Assembly (NCBI GenBank): GCA_030278955.1
Contig: JAOANR010000010.1
Coordinates: forward strand, 28,212,174 to 28,276,173
Reading direction: 5' to 3'
From: Hygrophila difformis
Lineage: Eukaryota > Streptophyta > Magnoliopsida > Lamiales > Acanthaceae
DNA: 64,000 bases
The notes under the pieces are model-generated. The model saw only the letters and a list, made by a program, of their open reading frames with translations. It searched no databases and was not told where the DNA came from. Below are positions 24,206 to 36,545 of the stretch, piece after piece. A program made the translations under genes and the position numbers. Positions within the stretch are counted from its first letter, which is position 1; each line of letters begins with the position of its first letter.

Positions 24206-25868
24206 GTAAGTTCTGGTCCAAATTCTTTTTCATTTTGATTCGAAAACAAATCCTAACTTAAATTCTTTCCTTTCTACACCCTGTATTGGATCGAGAACGA
24301 AGAACCCGATGAACCGAGGGGATAAACGGTGGACTGGAAGCCACGCCTTCGAATCGACGAGCCGGAACAACCGTGAATCTGTAAGTTAATGCTTACATGG
24401 TTTGGGAGGACTTAAAATACTTTCGATCTAAAGATTTAACCAAGGATTTAAAAAAATCTGTCAACATGAAATCTTTAACGGCGCAGCGTTCTTGCACGAA
24501 TTTTTAGAACCCTTAAAACTATCCAAACGAGAAAATTTAAAACAAGAAAAACGTTCTTAAGACATAGATCTATCTTTTGTAAAAATTTCATAATTTTTCA
24601 TCGTGTTTTGATATCCGAAGGCGACCGCGAACAGACCTGCCATCGATTTAGATCTTGAAACGGTGATAGATTCTTTATCCGAACTTGAGGTTGATTTTTA
24701 CCTTAGATCTAAACCGATTTAGGATTGGTGCTAAACATAAGAATTGTAGATCTATACATTAGGAACACTTCCGTAGATTTTTTGAATTTTTCGTTGAGGT
24801 TTGATATCGGAATTCGACTCCAAACCGAACTGTTCTAAATTTAGATCTTGAAATCTTGACAGATTCTTGGCCCGAACTTGTTGGCATTTTTGACAATAGA
24901 TATATGGTGAATTAATCTTTTTTTGAACATGAAACTTGTAGATATATGTTTTAAGCATCTCCCTATAAAATTTCATCAAATTTGGAGTTAGTTTGCTATG
25001 GTAGATCTCGAAATTTAGGAACTGCTGTTGTAAAGATTCGGACAGATTTGTAACCTGTTAGAAATCGACGTTTTTCACTTACTTTCGTATCTCAGATCAA
25101 AAAACTTAAAACATGAAACTTGTTCATCTCTGTGTTTTCGAGTCACCGGTCAAATTTTAGAATTTTTGGATTTAAACTCGATTTTGCATGAATTTTGAAG
25201 TAAACTGTGGTTTGACCAAGTCAAATCTTGAAATCTTGTTGAAACTTGTGAAATTGTGAAACTTGTTTTTACCTTGCGGGTTCGATTCCCCAAGGCGTCT
25301 CTGTCCTTGCGGGATCGATTCTCCAGGATGTCTGTGTCAAACCTTGCGGGTTCAATTCCCCAGGATAGGTGTTGATTCCTATGGGTTCGATTCCCTAGGA
25401 TGTATTTGAGTTCTTGCGGGTTCGATTCGCCAAGGGCGATTGTCTGTCAATTCCTGCGGGTTCGATTCCCCTGGATGTGTGTTGATTCCTACGGGTTCGA
25501 TTCCCTAGGTTGCGTTCAAATTCTTGCGGGTTCGATTCTCCAAGAATAAATTATACTAGATCATATTGAACAAAAGTGGAAGAATGAAATCCTGAAATAC
25601 TTGAATATTTTCCTTATTTAAATTATGCCTTTAAATTATGTCCTACAATTATATTGCTTTGCAAGCTATATTTATGATCTTATGAAATCCCTGTCTTTTA
25701 AATTATGCAATTAAATTATTATTAGATGAATAGAATTAAATCATGTCTTGTATGCACATGTTTTCTTTAAATTTAATTAAAGGCTTTGAAACCCCATAAT
25801 CATGTATGTGTTAACTTACTCAACAAGTTTTTACTGACCAAACCATATTTTTCCCCTTTTTCTTTCAG
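24206..25868 (+). other. Candidate intron inside LTR B
   Basis: GTAAGT at 24206 to CTTTCAG at 25868, with CTGACCAAACC upstream as a possible branch point. Same positions as in LTRs A and D. Confidence 0.45.
25272..25547 (+). repeat. Array of eight hairpins with tRNA T-arm/B-box-like core
   Basis: Eight units of about 34-36 bp share the core GCGGGTTCGATTCCCC. GGG pairs with CCC around a TTCGATT loop, and the outer stem varies together: CCTTG/CAAGG, TCCTA/TAGGA, CCTA/TAGG, TTCTTG/CAAGAA. GGTTCGATTCC fits the Pol III B-box consensus. No tRNA cloverleaf is present. Confidence 0.85.
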
Positions 25869-26207
25869 AGTTGAAGAATATTATGCATCATCATATGCAT
25901 ACATGGGAATTTTGGGGGAATGCATTATTGTTAAATTTGGTGTTAGACTAGAATTTGCATGAACGGGCCTGTTTAACCCGTATTCTGGCCGTGTTGGCTA
26001 TATTTAAATTCCCCTGCATTATACATATGTAAATATTACTTTCCGCTGCAACTTTGATACATTATTTTTAAATTATATATGAATGGGCTGTTTGAATGTT
26101 TTAAATTCTGAGAAAACATAGCCTTGCATCTCTTTAGCAAGCTCGAGAAACCGTGTCTTGCTAGGGAGGTGTGGTGGTGACACCCTACCAAAAACCGGGG
26201 TGTTACA

Positions 26208-27574
26208 ACAACGTTGTAGCAGATGCACTTTCGAGAAGAACTACATTGGCAACATTCGCTGCAACTAGGGTCATTGGTTTTGAACATGTTAAAAGTCAGT
26301 ATGCTACTGACGAGGATTTCAAGGATATTTTTGAGAAAACTGTGAAGAATGGGTTCAAAAAAATTTCCCAAACAGATGGATTTCTGTATTTTGAGAACAG
26401 GTTGTGCATTCTGAAGGGAGCTATCAGAGAATTGTTGATCCAAGAGGCACATGGCAGTGGCCTCATGGGACACTTCGGAAAGTACGCAACAATGGGAATT
26501 CTTGTGGAACGGTTCTACTGGCCTGGCATGAAGAAGCAGATTATTGATTACATAGCCAAGTGTTTGGTCTGTCTAAGGGCCAAATCCACTGTCAAACCAC
26601 ATGGCTTGTATCAAGCATTACCAGTGCCAGCAGGACCCTGGCTCGATATATCGATGGACTTCGTACTGGGTTTGCCTCGGACTGCGAGAGCAAAGGATTC
26701 GATCTTTATACCATGTGCGAAGACAAATGATGCCAGCCATATTGCAAAGATATTCTTTCGAGAAGTGGTACGTCTACACGGAGTACCGAAATCAATCGTC
26801 TCTGATCGCGATGCCAAATTTGTCAGCTATTTCTGGAAGGGATTTTGGCGTGAAATGGGCATGCATCTTTTATTCTCTACTTCGTATCACCCTCAAACGG
26901 ATGGTCAAACAGAAGCAATGAACCGCGTGTTGGGTAACCTCTTGCGTATCATTACTTCTACTAATTCCAAAAGCTGGGATTAGTGTTTACCGCATATAGA
27001 ATTTGCTTATATTCGACACATTCATCGTGCCACACACATGTCAACCTTTGAGATAGTCTATGGCTTTAATCCGCTAACCCCTCTCGATTTTCTGCCACTA
27101 CCTCGTAGTGAGCACATGAACCTAAATGGCAGGGATAAAGCCAAAGCAATCAAAGAACTTCATGCTGAAGTGCGCGAAAGTCTTCACAAGGCGTCTGAAA
27201 ATTACGCCCGACAGGCCAATAAGGGCCGCAAGAAGCTGTTATTGAAACCCGGAGACTGGGTCTGGGTTCACATGCGCAAAGAAAGATTCCCTGCACAGAG
27301 ACACGGAAAGCTCGCACCTCGCGGGACAGGGCCATTTCGAGTCCTAGAGAAAATCAATGATAATGCCTATAAGATAGAACTGCATGATCATTATAATATT
27401 CACCCTACCTTTAATGTTGCAGATCTATCTTTATACGAGCGCGATGAGGAGCTTGAATCTGATCGGTTGATGGATCAACCTCCCCAAGGGGGTGAGGATG
27501 GTTGGGTCGCCGGATCAAACGGACTGATAATTCCAATCATTCCGGATGGGCCGGTAAGTCAACACCGGAATTAA
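26208..27574 (+). pseudogene. Ty3/gypsy pol fragment (RNase H end, integrase), plus strand
   Basis: The fragment opens at the RNase H end (VVADALSRR) immediately after LTR B and runs through integrase. Visible are the zinc region (HFGKYATMGI, CLVCLRAKS), MDFVLGLPR, VSDRDAKFVS and QTEAMNRVLG, then a C-terminal domain (FPAQRHGKLAPRGTGPFRVL). It is the same lineage as element E on the other strand. Relative to E it lacks about a dozen codons in frame after RAKDSIF, and an in-frame TAG stands at 26981-26983. The MDFVLGLPRT signature suggests a chromovirus of the CRM/Galadriel type, which is tentative. Confidence 0.88.
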
Positions 27575-28838
27575 AAGGTTCATTAATTTCATTTATCATT
27601 TTCTGTTGTAGGAGACAGATAAAGCTGAACCCAAAGGAGCTGAGAAGATGCTGCTGTTGATCCAGCTGGAGGAATACCGGAAGGAGCCGGGACCCATCAC
27701 CTTGGGTCCCACCTCCTCGGACTGAAACCGGAAGCGAAAAGACCACAAGATGCAAAATACAGATCAAATTAGCATAAGGAGGTCAAAACGGAGGGCCCCA
27801 CCTTCACCGTCACCGCCGCCGCCGCCGCCGCTGTGCCGTCGCCGGAGCTCCGGCGAGGTTGCCGGAACTTGGGCGGAAGTTCGCCTGAAAAGTCACCGGT
27901 CAACGGAGGTCAACGCCGGAACAGTGGCAGTGGACCCCAGTCAACCCAGTCCAGGAAACCTCCTCAGTCCAGGATCCCCGCAGGCAGTCCCGGAGCTCAG
28001 TCGCCAGTCGCTAGACTCAAGTCTCTGTCGCGAGGCAACACCCAGTCGCAAGACTAGGTATCACGACTGGAGGATCCCAGTCCCTAGAAGACCCCTGTCG
28101 CTAGACTCCAGTCGCGAGACCCCCTCTCACGACTGGTCCCGAGTCTCGCGACAGGGACCATCCGGACTCGTCCCCATGGCGCCAAGACGGACCCAGTCGC
28201 CAACCTTGTCTCACGACCAGACCCCGAGCTTCACGACTGGCTCTCTAGCCTAGCGCCTCATGTCTCCGGGCCAGCCCTCTCTCATGTCGCCAGCCGAGTC
28301 CCAGTCGCCAGACCGTTTCATGTCGCGAGACGAGGATCACGACTGGACTCGAGTCTCGCGACACCAGTATCAGTTTTCATTCTTTTCTTTTTTCGTTTGT
28401 TGAGAACAATGGTAGTGTTGTTTAATCCTTAGTGTTTACTTGTTTAATGGTTTCTCTATAAATATGGGAACCCTAGCTCATTGTAAAATACTTGATCATT
28501 TTGAATACAACCTATTTAATTTTATCAAGTCAATCTTTCCCCGAGAGCACCAAGTGTTCTCGGCACTATCGTGAATCCATTCCCTTAGGAGTCCTCACGC
28601 CATTGTTGATTCAAACCGTCTTCAATGGAAACAAGATCGATGCACTTGGAAGGGGTCCTCTCGGGCTAGTTCGGTCGAGTTCTTCGGGTGAATCTGGGTC
28701 TCCTTTGATCTAGGTTTGGTTATCTCCATTTTTCTCTTTGTTCTTCATCCCACCACCATCCTCTCGATCTTTTCTCCCATTTTCATTTCGGTCATCATTA
28801 GTGCAATTTGTCCAAGGATTGGTCCGGGCTACGGCACC
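27575..28838 (+). repeat. 3' untranslated region and LTR of the plus-strand gypsy fragment
   Basis: After the pol stop comes a GC-rich stretch (27750-28370), then a promoter-like region with TATAAATA at 28457-28464 and an AT-rich stretch, up to GGGCTACGGCACC. Orientation follows the TATA box and pol. LTR limits are not certain because no second LTR is present. The frame at 27750-28253 looks like a by-product of GC-rich DNA. Confidence 0.55.
27990..28370. repeat. Cluster of CAGTCGC / CACGACTGG motifs
   Basis: CAGTCGC(N)AGAC-like motifs occur many times, intermixed with the partly complementary TCACGACTGG (five or so copies) and GTCTCGCGAC/GTCGCGAGAC pairs. The spacing is irregular. Confidence 0.75.
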
Positions 28839-28842
28839 TTTC

Positions 28843-30993
28843 ATGACCCCTTTATTTAGCATATGTTAAGGATTCATTTCCCGGAGTTCTAGAACTCTGA
28901 TTGAGGCGATTCAAAAGCCCACGCAATCCTTAGAACGTCGCCTTTCCAACCAAACTTCGAAATCGCATTTTCAAAAATGTTGAAATACAACGACGTGGCC
29001 GAACAGCCTGATGCCATGTGTGCTTCTTCTTGTTCTTCCTCAATTAGACTTCCTTGCTTCATATAATTCTCCAAGGCATGAATGAACTTGTTGATTTGAG
29101 CTCTCGACTTTGGTCCTTCACCGAAATAAGGTATGGCGATGTTGACTGTCGCGTTGACCGTTGGGGCATCCATGTCATCCCCTCCCCCTTGAGAAGGTTG
29201 AGCCATCAACCGTTCTTGCTCTTCGTCAGCCCTGTCGAAAAGAGAAAGATCAGCAAAATTGAATGTAGCATTGATATTATAATCACCGGGCAACTCCCAC
29301 TTATAGGCGTTGTTGTTGATTCGCTCAAGCACTTTGAAAGGTCCGTCTCCTCTTGGAGATAACTTGTTGCGTCTTTGCATCGGAAACCTTTCTTTCCTCA
29401 TATGTACCCATACCCAATCACTGGGGTTTAAGAACAATTCTTTCTTCCCTCGCTTAGCATACTTAGCATAAGTAGCAGCTGATTTCTCAAGGCTTTCCTT
29501 CACATTCTTATGCATCTCCTTAATAGCTCTAGCACGATCTCTGCCATTAACATTCATATGCTCATTGCGTGGCAATGGCAACAAATCAGTAGGAGTAAGA
29601 GGGTTAAAGCCATAGACGACTTCAAAAGGTGACATATGAGTTGCACTATGTGTATGGCGATTATAAGCAAACTCTATGTATGGTAGACATTCGTCCCAAC
29701 TCTTACTATTGCTATGCACAAGTATGCGAAGCAAATTACCTAAAACGCTATTGACTGATTCTGTCTGACCATCGGTTTGTGGATGGTATGATGAAGAGAA
29801 TAACAGTTTGGTACCAATCTCATGCCATAACGACTTCCAAAAGTAACTTACGAATTTAGCATCATGGTCTGAGACAATCGATTTTGGTACCCCATGTAAA
29901 CGTACCACCTCTTTAAAGAAAATCTTTGCTATATGGTGAGCGTCGTTGGTCTTAGCGCACAGGATAAAATGAGCCATTTTCGAAAACCTGTCAACTACAA
30001 CAAAGATAGAATCTTTAGCTCGTGTTGTTCTCGGTAAACCAAGTACAAAATCCATACTAATATCTAGCCAAGGCCCTTCAGGTGGCGGCAATGGCTTGTA
30101 TAGCCCACACGGTTTAAGCGTAGATTTGGCCTTGAGACATGTGATACATTTAGAAATGTATGCAGCAACATCTTTCTTCATGCTCGACCAATAAAATTTC
30201 TCACCATGTATTTCCATAATATTATTGACACCAAATTGTCCCACTACACTTCCTCCGTGTACTTTTTGAATAAGAAGTTCCCTTAAACAGCATTTAGGAA
30301 CGCAAAGCTTATTCCCTTGATAGAGGTATCCTTGAAATTTAAAGAAATCTTCAAAACCATGTATTTTACATTTAATCCAAATATCTCCGAAATCTTGATC
30401 ATTAGCATACAATTCTTTAATATGATCAAACCCAAGTAAATGCGTAGTAGCGTAAGAAATTAATGCAAACCTTCTCGATAGTGCGTCAGCCACTACGTTT
30501 TCCTTACCCTTTTTATACTTTATGATGTAGGGAAAAGTATCAATAAATCTAATCCATCTTGCATGCCGTTTACTCACTTGCCCTTGGCTCTTCAATTGTT
30601 TGAGAGTTTCATGATCCGTGTGGATAATGAATTCTCTTCCCATGAGATAGTGTTGCCAAGTCCGTAAGGCTCACACAATAGCATAGAGTTTTTATCATAG
30701 GTTGGATAATTGAGAGTAGCTCCGCCCCATTTCTCACTATGATATGCTACAGCTCTTCCATCTTGAAGTAGCATGGCTTCCATTCCTTTTCCTGAAGCAT
30801 CACACTCAAGTTCAAAAGGAATATCGAAATTAGGCAATGCAAGTATTGGAGCACTAATCAATTTAGACTTTAAAAGTTCAAATGCTTCCTGATGATGCGG
30901 CTTCCATATATACGCGACGTCCTTCTTCAGAAGTGAAGTAAGAGGCGCAGCAATGATGCTAAAATTAGGCACGAAACGCTGAAGAAACCACAC
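28843..30993 (-). pseudogene. Ty3/gypsy pol, RNase H and integrase, element E
   Basis: Two minus-strand frames, 30993-30592 and 30643-28889, overlap out of phase, so a frameshift separates them. RNase H (FELECDASGKGMEAMLLQDG, then FIIHTDHETLKQL) is followed by integrase: CITCLKAKS, MDFVLGLPRTTRAKD, VSDHDAKFVS, QTESVNSVLGN. A conserved C-terminal region follows (FPMQRRNKLSPRGDGPFKVL), then GPKSRAQINKFIHAL as in related gypsy proteins. It runs to the junction at 28838 and no 3' LTR follows. Confidence 0.9.
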
Positions 30994-32243
30994 ATGCCAA
31001 GAAATCTTCGAATTTCTCCAACATTAGTAGGCGCGGTCCATTCTTGTATGGCCTTTACCTTTTCATTGTCAACTTTCAAACCATCCTTGCTTACTACAAA
31101 ACAAAGCAAAATAACCTCATTATTTTGAAAGATACATTTCTTAAATTTAGCATAGAGTTGAGCTTTCCGAAGCTTTCCAAAAACTTGTCGCACATGCTCA
31201 ACATGCTCTTCTTCGAACCTAGAATATATCAGATTATCATCAAAGTAAACAACCACAAATTTACCAATATATTCTCTTAATGTATGACTCATTAATCGCA
31301 TGAAGGTAGAAGGAGCATTAGTAAGGCCGAATGGCATTACCAACCATTCATACAAACCAAGTTTTGTTTTGAATGCAGTTTTCCACTCATCACCTGGTTC
31401 CATGCGAATTTGGTGGTAGCCACTCCGAAGATCAATCTTGGAAAAGATGACCGCTCCATTTATCTCATCCAACATGTCGTCGAGACGTGGTATAGGGTGT
31501 CGGTATTTAATGGTTATAGCATTTACCGCCCTACAATCGACACACATTCTCCATGAGCCATCCTTTTTAGGAACAAGTAACACGGGCACCGCACAAGGTG
31601 ACATCGATTCTCGAACCCATCCTTTATCTAAAAGCTCTTGAACTTGCTTTTGTAATTCCTTTGTCTCTTCTGGATTCATCCTATAGGCCGGCCTATTTGG
31701 AATTGAAGATCCTGGTGTAGAATCGATCTTATGTTCAATGCCTCTAATAGGTGGTAATCCCGCAAGTAGCTCTTCGGGATATACATCTCGATTTTCCTCA
31801 AGCATTCTAGCAAAAGAAATAGGAAAATTAGACAAAGAAGTATCATGCTCGTTAGAAGTAACGACATCTTTACGAACCATAAGAAAAATACTTCCATGTG
31901 GGGTATGTGATTGCTCATGCTTCAATTCTTTTATCGACGTAAGCATAGGTGATGATGAACTTTCACCCTTTGCTTTAGCTTTAGCTTTGGTTTTGGCTTT
32001 TATCTTAGCCTTAAGTTTCTCTTGATCCTCTCTCACTTGCTTTAATGACAATGATAAAATCTCGATCCTCTTTCCTTTGTGCATGAATTGGATGGTATTG
32101 AGCTTGCCATCATAGATGACTCCATGATCCGATTGCCAAGGTCGCCCAAGAAGTATATGACATGCGGTCATAGGAATGATATCACAAAGCACGTCTTCTT
32201 CATAGAAACTTATGCATATAGGAACAAGTGCTTGCTTGGTGAC
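30927..32243 (-). pseudogene. Ty3/gypsy protease end and reverse transcriptase, element E
   Basis: The frame reads ACHILLGRPWQSD (end of protease) and then [53 protein letters not shown] and the active site VVYFDDNLIYS with both Asp kept. It is in frame with the gag part upstream but separated by an in-frame stop at 32244-32246. A frameshift at its 3' end leads into the RNase H frame. Confidence 0.9.
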
Positions 32244-33788
32244 TTACATTTCTCCACCTTGATTCATCCATTGCAACTGATACAGTTTCGGATGTGGACT
32301 TGATTTAATTCCAAATTTATCAACGACGTCCCAAGACACGGCATTTGTACAACTCCCATTAACGACTATTACCGCGGCCATGTGTCCCATGATTTTGCAC
32401 TTTGTATGAAATAAATTTTTCCTTTGATCCTTAACACGATCCCCATCAACATTTTCCTTTAATGCACTTAAGGATCTCATAGCAACAATAGAAAGCTCGT
32501 CTTCGATTTCTTCGACGTGATCAACTTCTTGTGTAGGATCATCATCTTCATATTCACAATCACAATCATAATAATTCTCACCTTCCTCATTTTCCTCTTT
32601 CTCGGTCTCAATATCCGAAAGGAATGTCATTCCTCCATCTTGCAAAATCACAATATTTCTCATGACGCCATTCTTTTTATCAAAAACTTTTCTCTCGTTA
32701 GGGCACTCATTAGCATAGTGTCCCTTCCTTTGACACTTAAAGCAAGTAACATCCTTTGCTTTATTAAATGTCTTCGGCTTATCCTCTTTAGGAGTTTCCT
32801 TCGATTTATCGAACATTTTCGGGACAGCCCCCTTTTGGGTCCCATTATTCCATGGTTTCGACCCCCATGAATTGGTAGTCTTGCTATTCTTGTTTCTCTT
32901 GAAGTTAGAGGGATGTCTCTTCTTGACATTGCGTTTGGTTTTTGTAGCTAAGTTGACTAACTCTTCTATGGTTTCGTGGGGATACAAATCCACTATTTCC
33001 ATAATCTCTTTTCTTAAACCTTCCATGAAGCGTGCCATGGTGCTTTATTCATCTTCATTAATTTGAGCTCGTAACATCAAGGTCTCCATCTCTTTGTAAT
33101 ACTCATCAACACTTTTGGACCCTTGTGTTAAAGATTCCAACTACCGAAGCAATTGTCTCTTATACGTAGGAGGTACGAATCGATGCTCCATCGTCCTAAT
33201 CAAACTTCCCCAAGTATTAATTGGTTCTAATCCCAATTTAACACAATCCTTTTGCAATTTCTCCCACCACGTAACTGCATATTCTTTAAATTCTACAATA
33301 TCTAATTGAAGCTTCTTACGTTCGGTGTGATTGTGACAAGCAAATATAAATTCCATACGACTTCGCCATTCAAGAAATTCGTTGGGATCATTAGTACCTT
33401 TGAATGAAGGAATAGAGAATTTAATTCCTTTAACCTCTTCGTCTTGTCGTGTGACATTCCGAACAGCCCTCGTTCTATTATGACGTGGTGATTCTTCATC
33501 ATGTGAAACTCGAGGTGAGTCGTCATCACTTTCCAAGTCAATTTCTTTACCCGGTCTTTGCCTTATGGGAGAAGATTTACTAGTGGTTCCCATAGCTTCC
33601 CGGATTTGTGCGTGCGCTGCTTCTTCTATATTTCGAAGATGTGCATTCATCATTTTCTCCAAATTCGATTGGTAATGCAACATATCTCCTTTGACTTGGC
33701 AAATTTCATTTTGTAATTCTCCTTTTTGAGAATCCATCTTTACACCCAAGGATGTAATGGTCGTCATTAAATCCTCCATAGTTGCCAT
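32244..33788 (-). pseudogene. Ty3/gypsy gag and protease start, element E
   Basis: The gag starts MATMEDLMTTITSLGVKMDS at 33788. The capsid core includes FKGTNDPNEFLEWRSRMEFI and WWEKLQKDCVKLG. Two in-frame stops, at 33141 and near 33045, break it. A single zinc knuckle follows (CFKCQRKGHYANEC), then an acidic region, then the protease start. There the usual Asp of the DSG/DGG-S-C-T-N motif is missing (VVNGSCTN), so the protease would be inactive. Same reading frame throughout, degraded by point mutations. Confidence 0.88.
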
Positions 33789-35418
33789 AATGCACCTACA
33801 AAAGAATGTAGAAATATGCTATATGTATAGAGTGTTAGAAATAAAACGGATCTCACTCAAGTGATAAGTCTTCGCTCGTGTATTTTGGTATGGTCGCTCA
33901 ACACTCTTCGGCATCCGCTAGGAGTAGTGAGTTCAAGCGGCGACTTCGAATATCAATCCCCAAGCCCTCTATTGGAGTGGTGAGTGCTTGATATACGTAC
34001 GCACTATGATATGAATCTTATATCAAAGTTCGACTCAATCAAAAATAAACGCGGAAGTGATACAAGCATGTAAATTCAAGCAAATTAACAAGTAAAAGAT
34101 TTTAATGCACATAAGTATTCAAAATCAATGCAATGTATGTTGATCCGATGAGTGAACAGTAACTCCGGCAAATGAACAGTAACTTCCGGCGATGAACAGT
34201 AACTTCCAACCAAAATACAACAAAAGGAAAAATGTATACAATGCTTACAAATCTTACTAGGACACCCACTTTTATAATATTTCTTTTCTTTTTTTTTATC
34301 AAATCAAGCCCTCGGATTTTCAACAATGAGAGTGCCTTTTCCAACAACTCGGCATTTGTTATAGATGTTGTTGAGTGTTGCCTTTTTCAAGTATATTCCC
34401 TTTTTTTTATATATAGTCTTTTTACTTGGCCTAGTAGTTACAAAGTAACAACTTACAACCAAACAAAATGAGGCGTGAATGAAAATACAACCAATCAACA
34501 AAATACGAATTACAATCGTAATCAACAAAGCGTGGAAATAAATCGGAACCAAAAACAACACGAGACGCGCATAGCGGGAACAAAGCGAGACGCGTGTAGC
34601 GTGAACAAAGCGAGACATGTATAGAGAGGCTCGCAGTAACAAAGCGAACAACGCGTGAAGTGAACAACGCATGGAGCATGTGGAACGGAGAGATCAAGTC
34701 GTGATGCTCGCGGTATTTTGACAAGGCGAGGCTTGCGATGACAACGCGTGGAGCGAGGCTTGCGGTTTTGACCAAGTGTAGGTTCAAACCTTCGGCGTCG
34801 CAATGAAGCGTAGGTTTGGAGAGAACAACGCGCGTGAAAGTTTGTCCAAGGAACAAAGCGAGGCTTGTCCAAGTAACAAAGCGTTAAGCTTCTTGTTTTT
34901 AAGTGTGAATTGGATTGTCAAAGCGTGAGCTTTGGGTCCAAAACAACACAAGTATGAATTCCTAACTTCGAGATGTCGATCTCCAACTTGATGTGCCAAC
35001 TCTCAATGTGACCAATTCGTCTCAAGCATACAATTGCATCTCAATTTTCAACAAGTGATACATGTGAACTACTTTCAACAATGTCAATCACTCAAAATAT
35101 TGCAATTGAATACAAGGAAATAACTTGTAACACTTAGAGATCAAACAAGCAAAATTGCAAAAAAAATGACAAGATGGCAGAATTTTCAAATCGATGATAT
35201 CTCAAGCAATACGTAACCAAAACAGGTCGTTCAAGTGCCTAAATTGAAGTTCACGATTTGAATTTGAAGATAGGCACAAGAACACCAGATTTGAACAACA
35301 AACGATGCGGAAAAACGGCAAAACAGTAGCAGAATTCAAGCAAAACAGAAATCACGAATTTTTTTGGTAATTTTATGATATTTAAACGAAAAATAAACGA
35401 ACGATCAATCCATACCAT
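33789..35418 (-). other. Leader of element E with degenerate repeats
   Basis: Non-coding leader between PBS and gag. Three copies of a ~21-bp unit (GATGAACAGTAACTTCCGGC) stand at about 34150-34212. A longer degenerate series built on AACAAAGCGAGACGCGTG fills 34555-34885. The frames at 34304-34856 arise from this series and have no recognisable product. Confidence 0.6.
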
Positions 35419-35430
35419 GCTCTGATACCA
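35419..35430 (-). promoter_or_regulatory. Primer binding site (tRNA-iMet), element E
   Basis: GCTCTGATACCA on the plus strand, i.e. TGGTATCAGAGC on the minus strand. Confidence 0.92.
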
Positions 35431-36541
35431 AATTTAAAACTATTGCCATGGATCCTTATGGATGATCACAAAACAACAACAAAATCGAATCATGCAAAAT
35501 CCTAAGCAGAGAAGAGATTGGAGAAGAAGAGTTGTGATCCGATGGATTAAACTAAAAACAATGCGGAATTGAAAAGGATAGTGGACTTAGTCTCATGACA
35601 ACGATCTCGATGGAAGCAACCAATGCGCCTTCTACATGGCCTCATCCACTACAAATCGAGCAATCGACCGAGGGAACCCGAGGATGTCCATTCCTCGTCT
35701 CCACGAACAAAGCTACTCCAAGCTTCACCCGATTTCACGCCCTCACGTAGGCTAAACGTCTCTCATTTTCTCACCCTTCACAAGTGACAAAAATTGAAAG
35801 AAAGAAAGAATTAAATCTTCATTCCAAGAGAGAAAATTCTCAAAGTTTTACAAGTGTTCAAAAGATGTGGAAGATTACAAATGAGCTCCTATTTATAGAT
35901 GGAGGGAAGAGCAAGTGACCTCCAATCACAAGTCACAAATGACCTATTAAAGTGGTAAACAAGTTACAAGGGAAGTTACACTCATCCACTTAATGCCTTA
36001 AAAGTCAACAAAGGTGGTTACATGTGACCGGTTCAATGGGTAGCAAGTTTTCCCCTTCTTTAGTTGTGACCTTCTCAACAAGTTGCAAGTAACTTCCACT
36101 CAAGCTTCCAACCGCCAATGTACCGAACTTCCCCACGCCATGTACCGACATTTTTCTCGCGCTATACCGATCTTCTTCATGCGCTATACTGATCTTTTGC
36201 TGAAACGATTTGTGAGCTTCGACAATGCTTTGTAGCCTTCCATCTCGCCCTATGCCTATAAAAAGTAGGAAAAATCATAAGAACAAAGCACTTACAAAGA
36301 TATAGCATAGGAACAAACCAAGGAAAAAGATATATCAAAAGACTAAGGCATGGAAGTGTTCTTCGGTTGTCCTTAACACCTTCAAAATAAGATTAGAAGT
36401 CATTAAGAGATGTTTAGTACTTAATTAAGTTCACAATCATGATTATAAAAGTATGACACATCATCCAAAACTAGTTTAATGTTGTTTAAACTTGACTAGG
36501 TTTGTTTAAAGAAGATGTAATAGAAATTATGGTTTCTTGTC
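35431..36541 (-). repeat. 5' LTR of element E
   Basis: About 1.1 kb upstream of the PBS with a minus-strand TATAAATA at 35897-35890. Its start is probably near TGAAAGGGAGAC at 36541, after a purine-rich run. The matching 3' LTR is absent at 28838, so limits are approximate. Confidence 0.65.
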
Positions 36542-36545
36542 TCCC

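Larger units (their letters stand above)
23897..26207 (+). repeat. 5'-truncated solo LTR of a Tekay-like family (LTR B)
   Basis: It starts inside the GC-rich U3 region, so about 400 bp of LTR start is missing, and it ends GGGGTGTTACA at 26207. TATAAATA is at 24057-24064. It shares with LTRs A and D the donor GTGGTAAGT (24206), the acceptor TTTTTCTTTCAG (25868), the ACGGGCCTGTTTAACCCG block and the terminal CTTGCATCTCTTTAG region. No PBS follows; a different pol fragment does. It carries the hairpin array at 25272-25547. Confidence 0.85.

Noticed and set aside
25272..25547. CRISPR-like array: eight repeats at ~35-bp spacing
   Set aside because: The units are degenerate and contiguous in a plant retrotransposon LTR, without cas genes.
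25272..25547. tRNA genes, because of the repeated GGTTCGATTCC
   Set aside because: No acceptor stem, D-arm or anticodon arm fits around any unit; only the T-arm is imitated.
27750..28253. 167-aa Ser/Pro/Arg-rich ORF
   Set aside because: It follows the GC-rich motif cluster and has no recognisable domain; composition artefact.
34304..34872. Three overlapping minus-strand ORFs of 116-141 aa
   Set aside because: Made by the degenerate leader repeats of element E in several frames at once.
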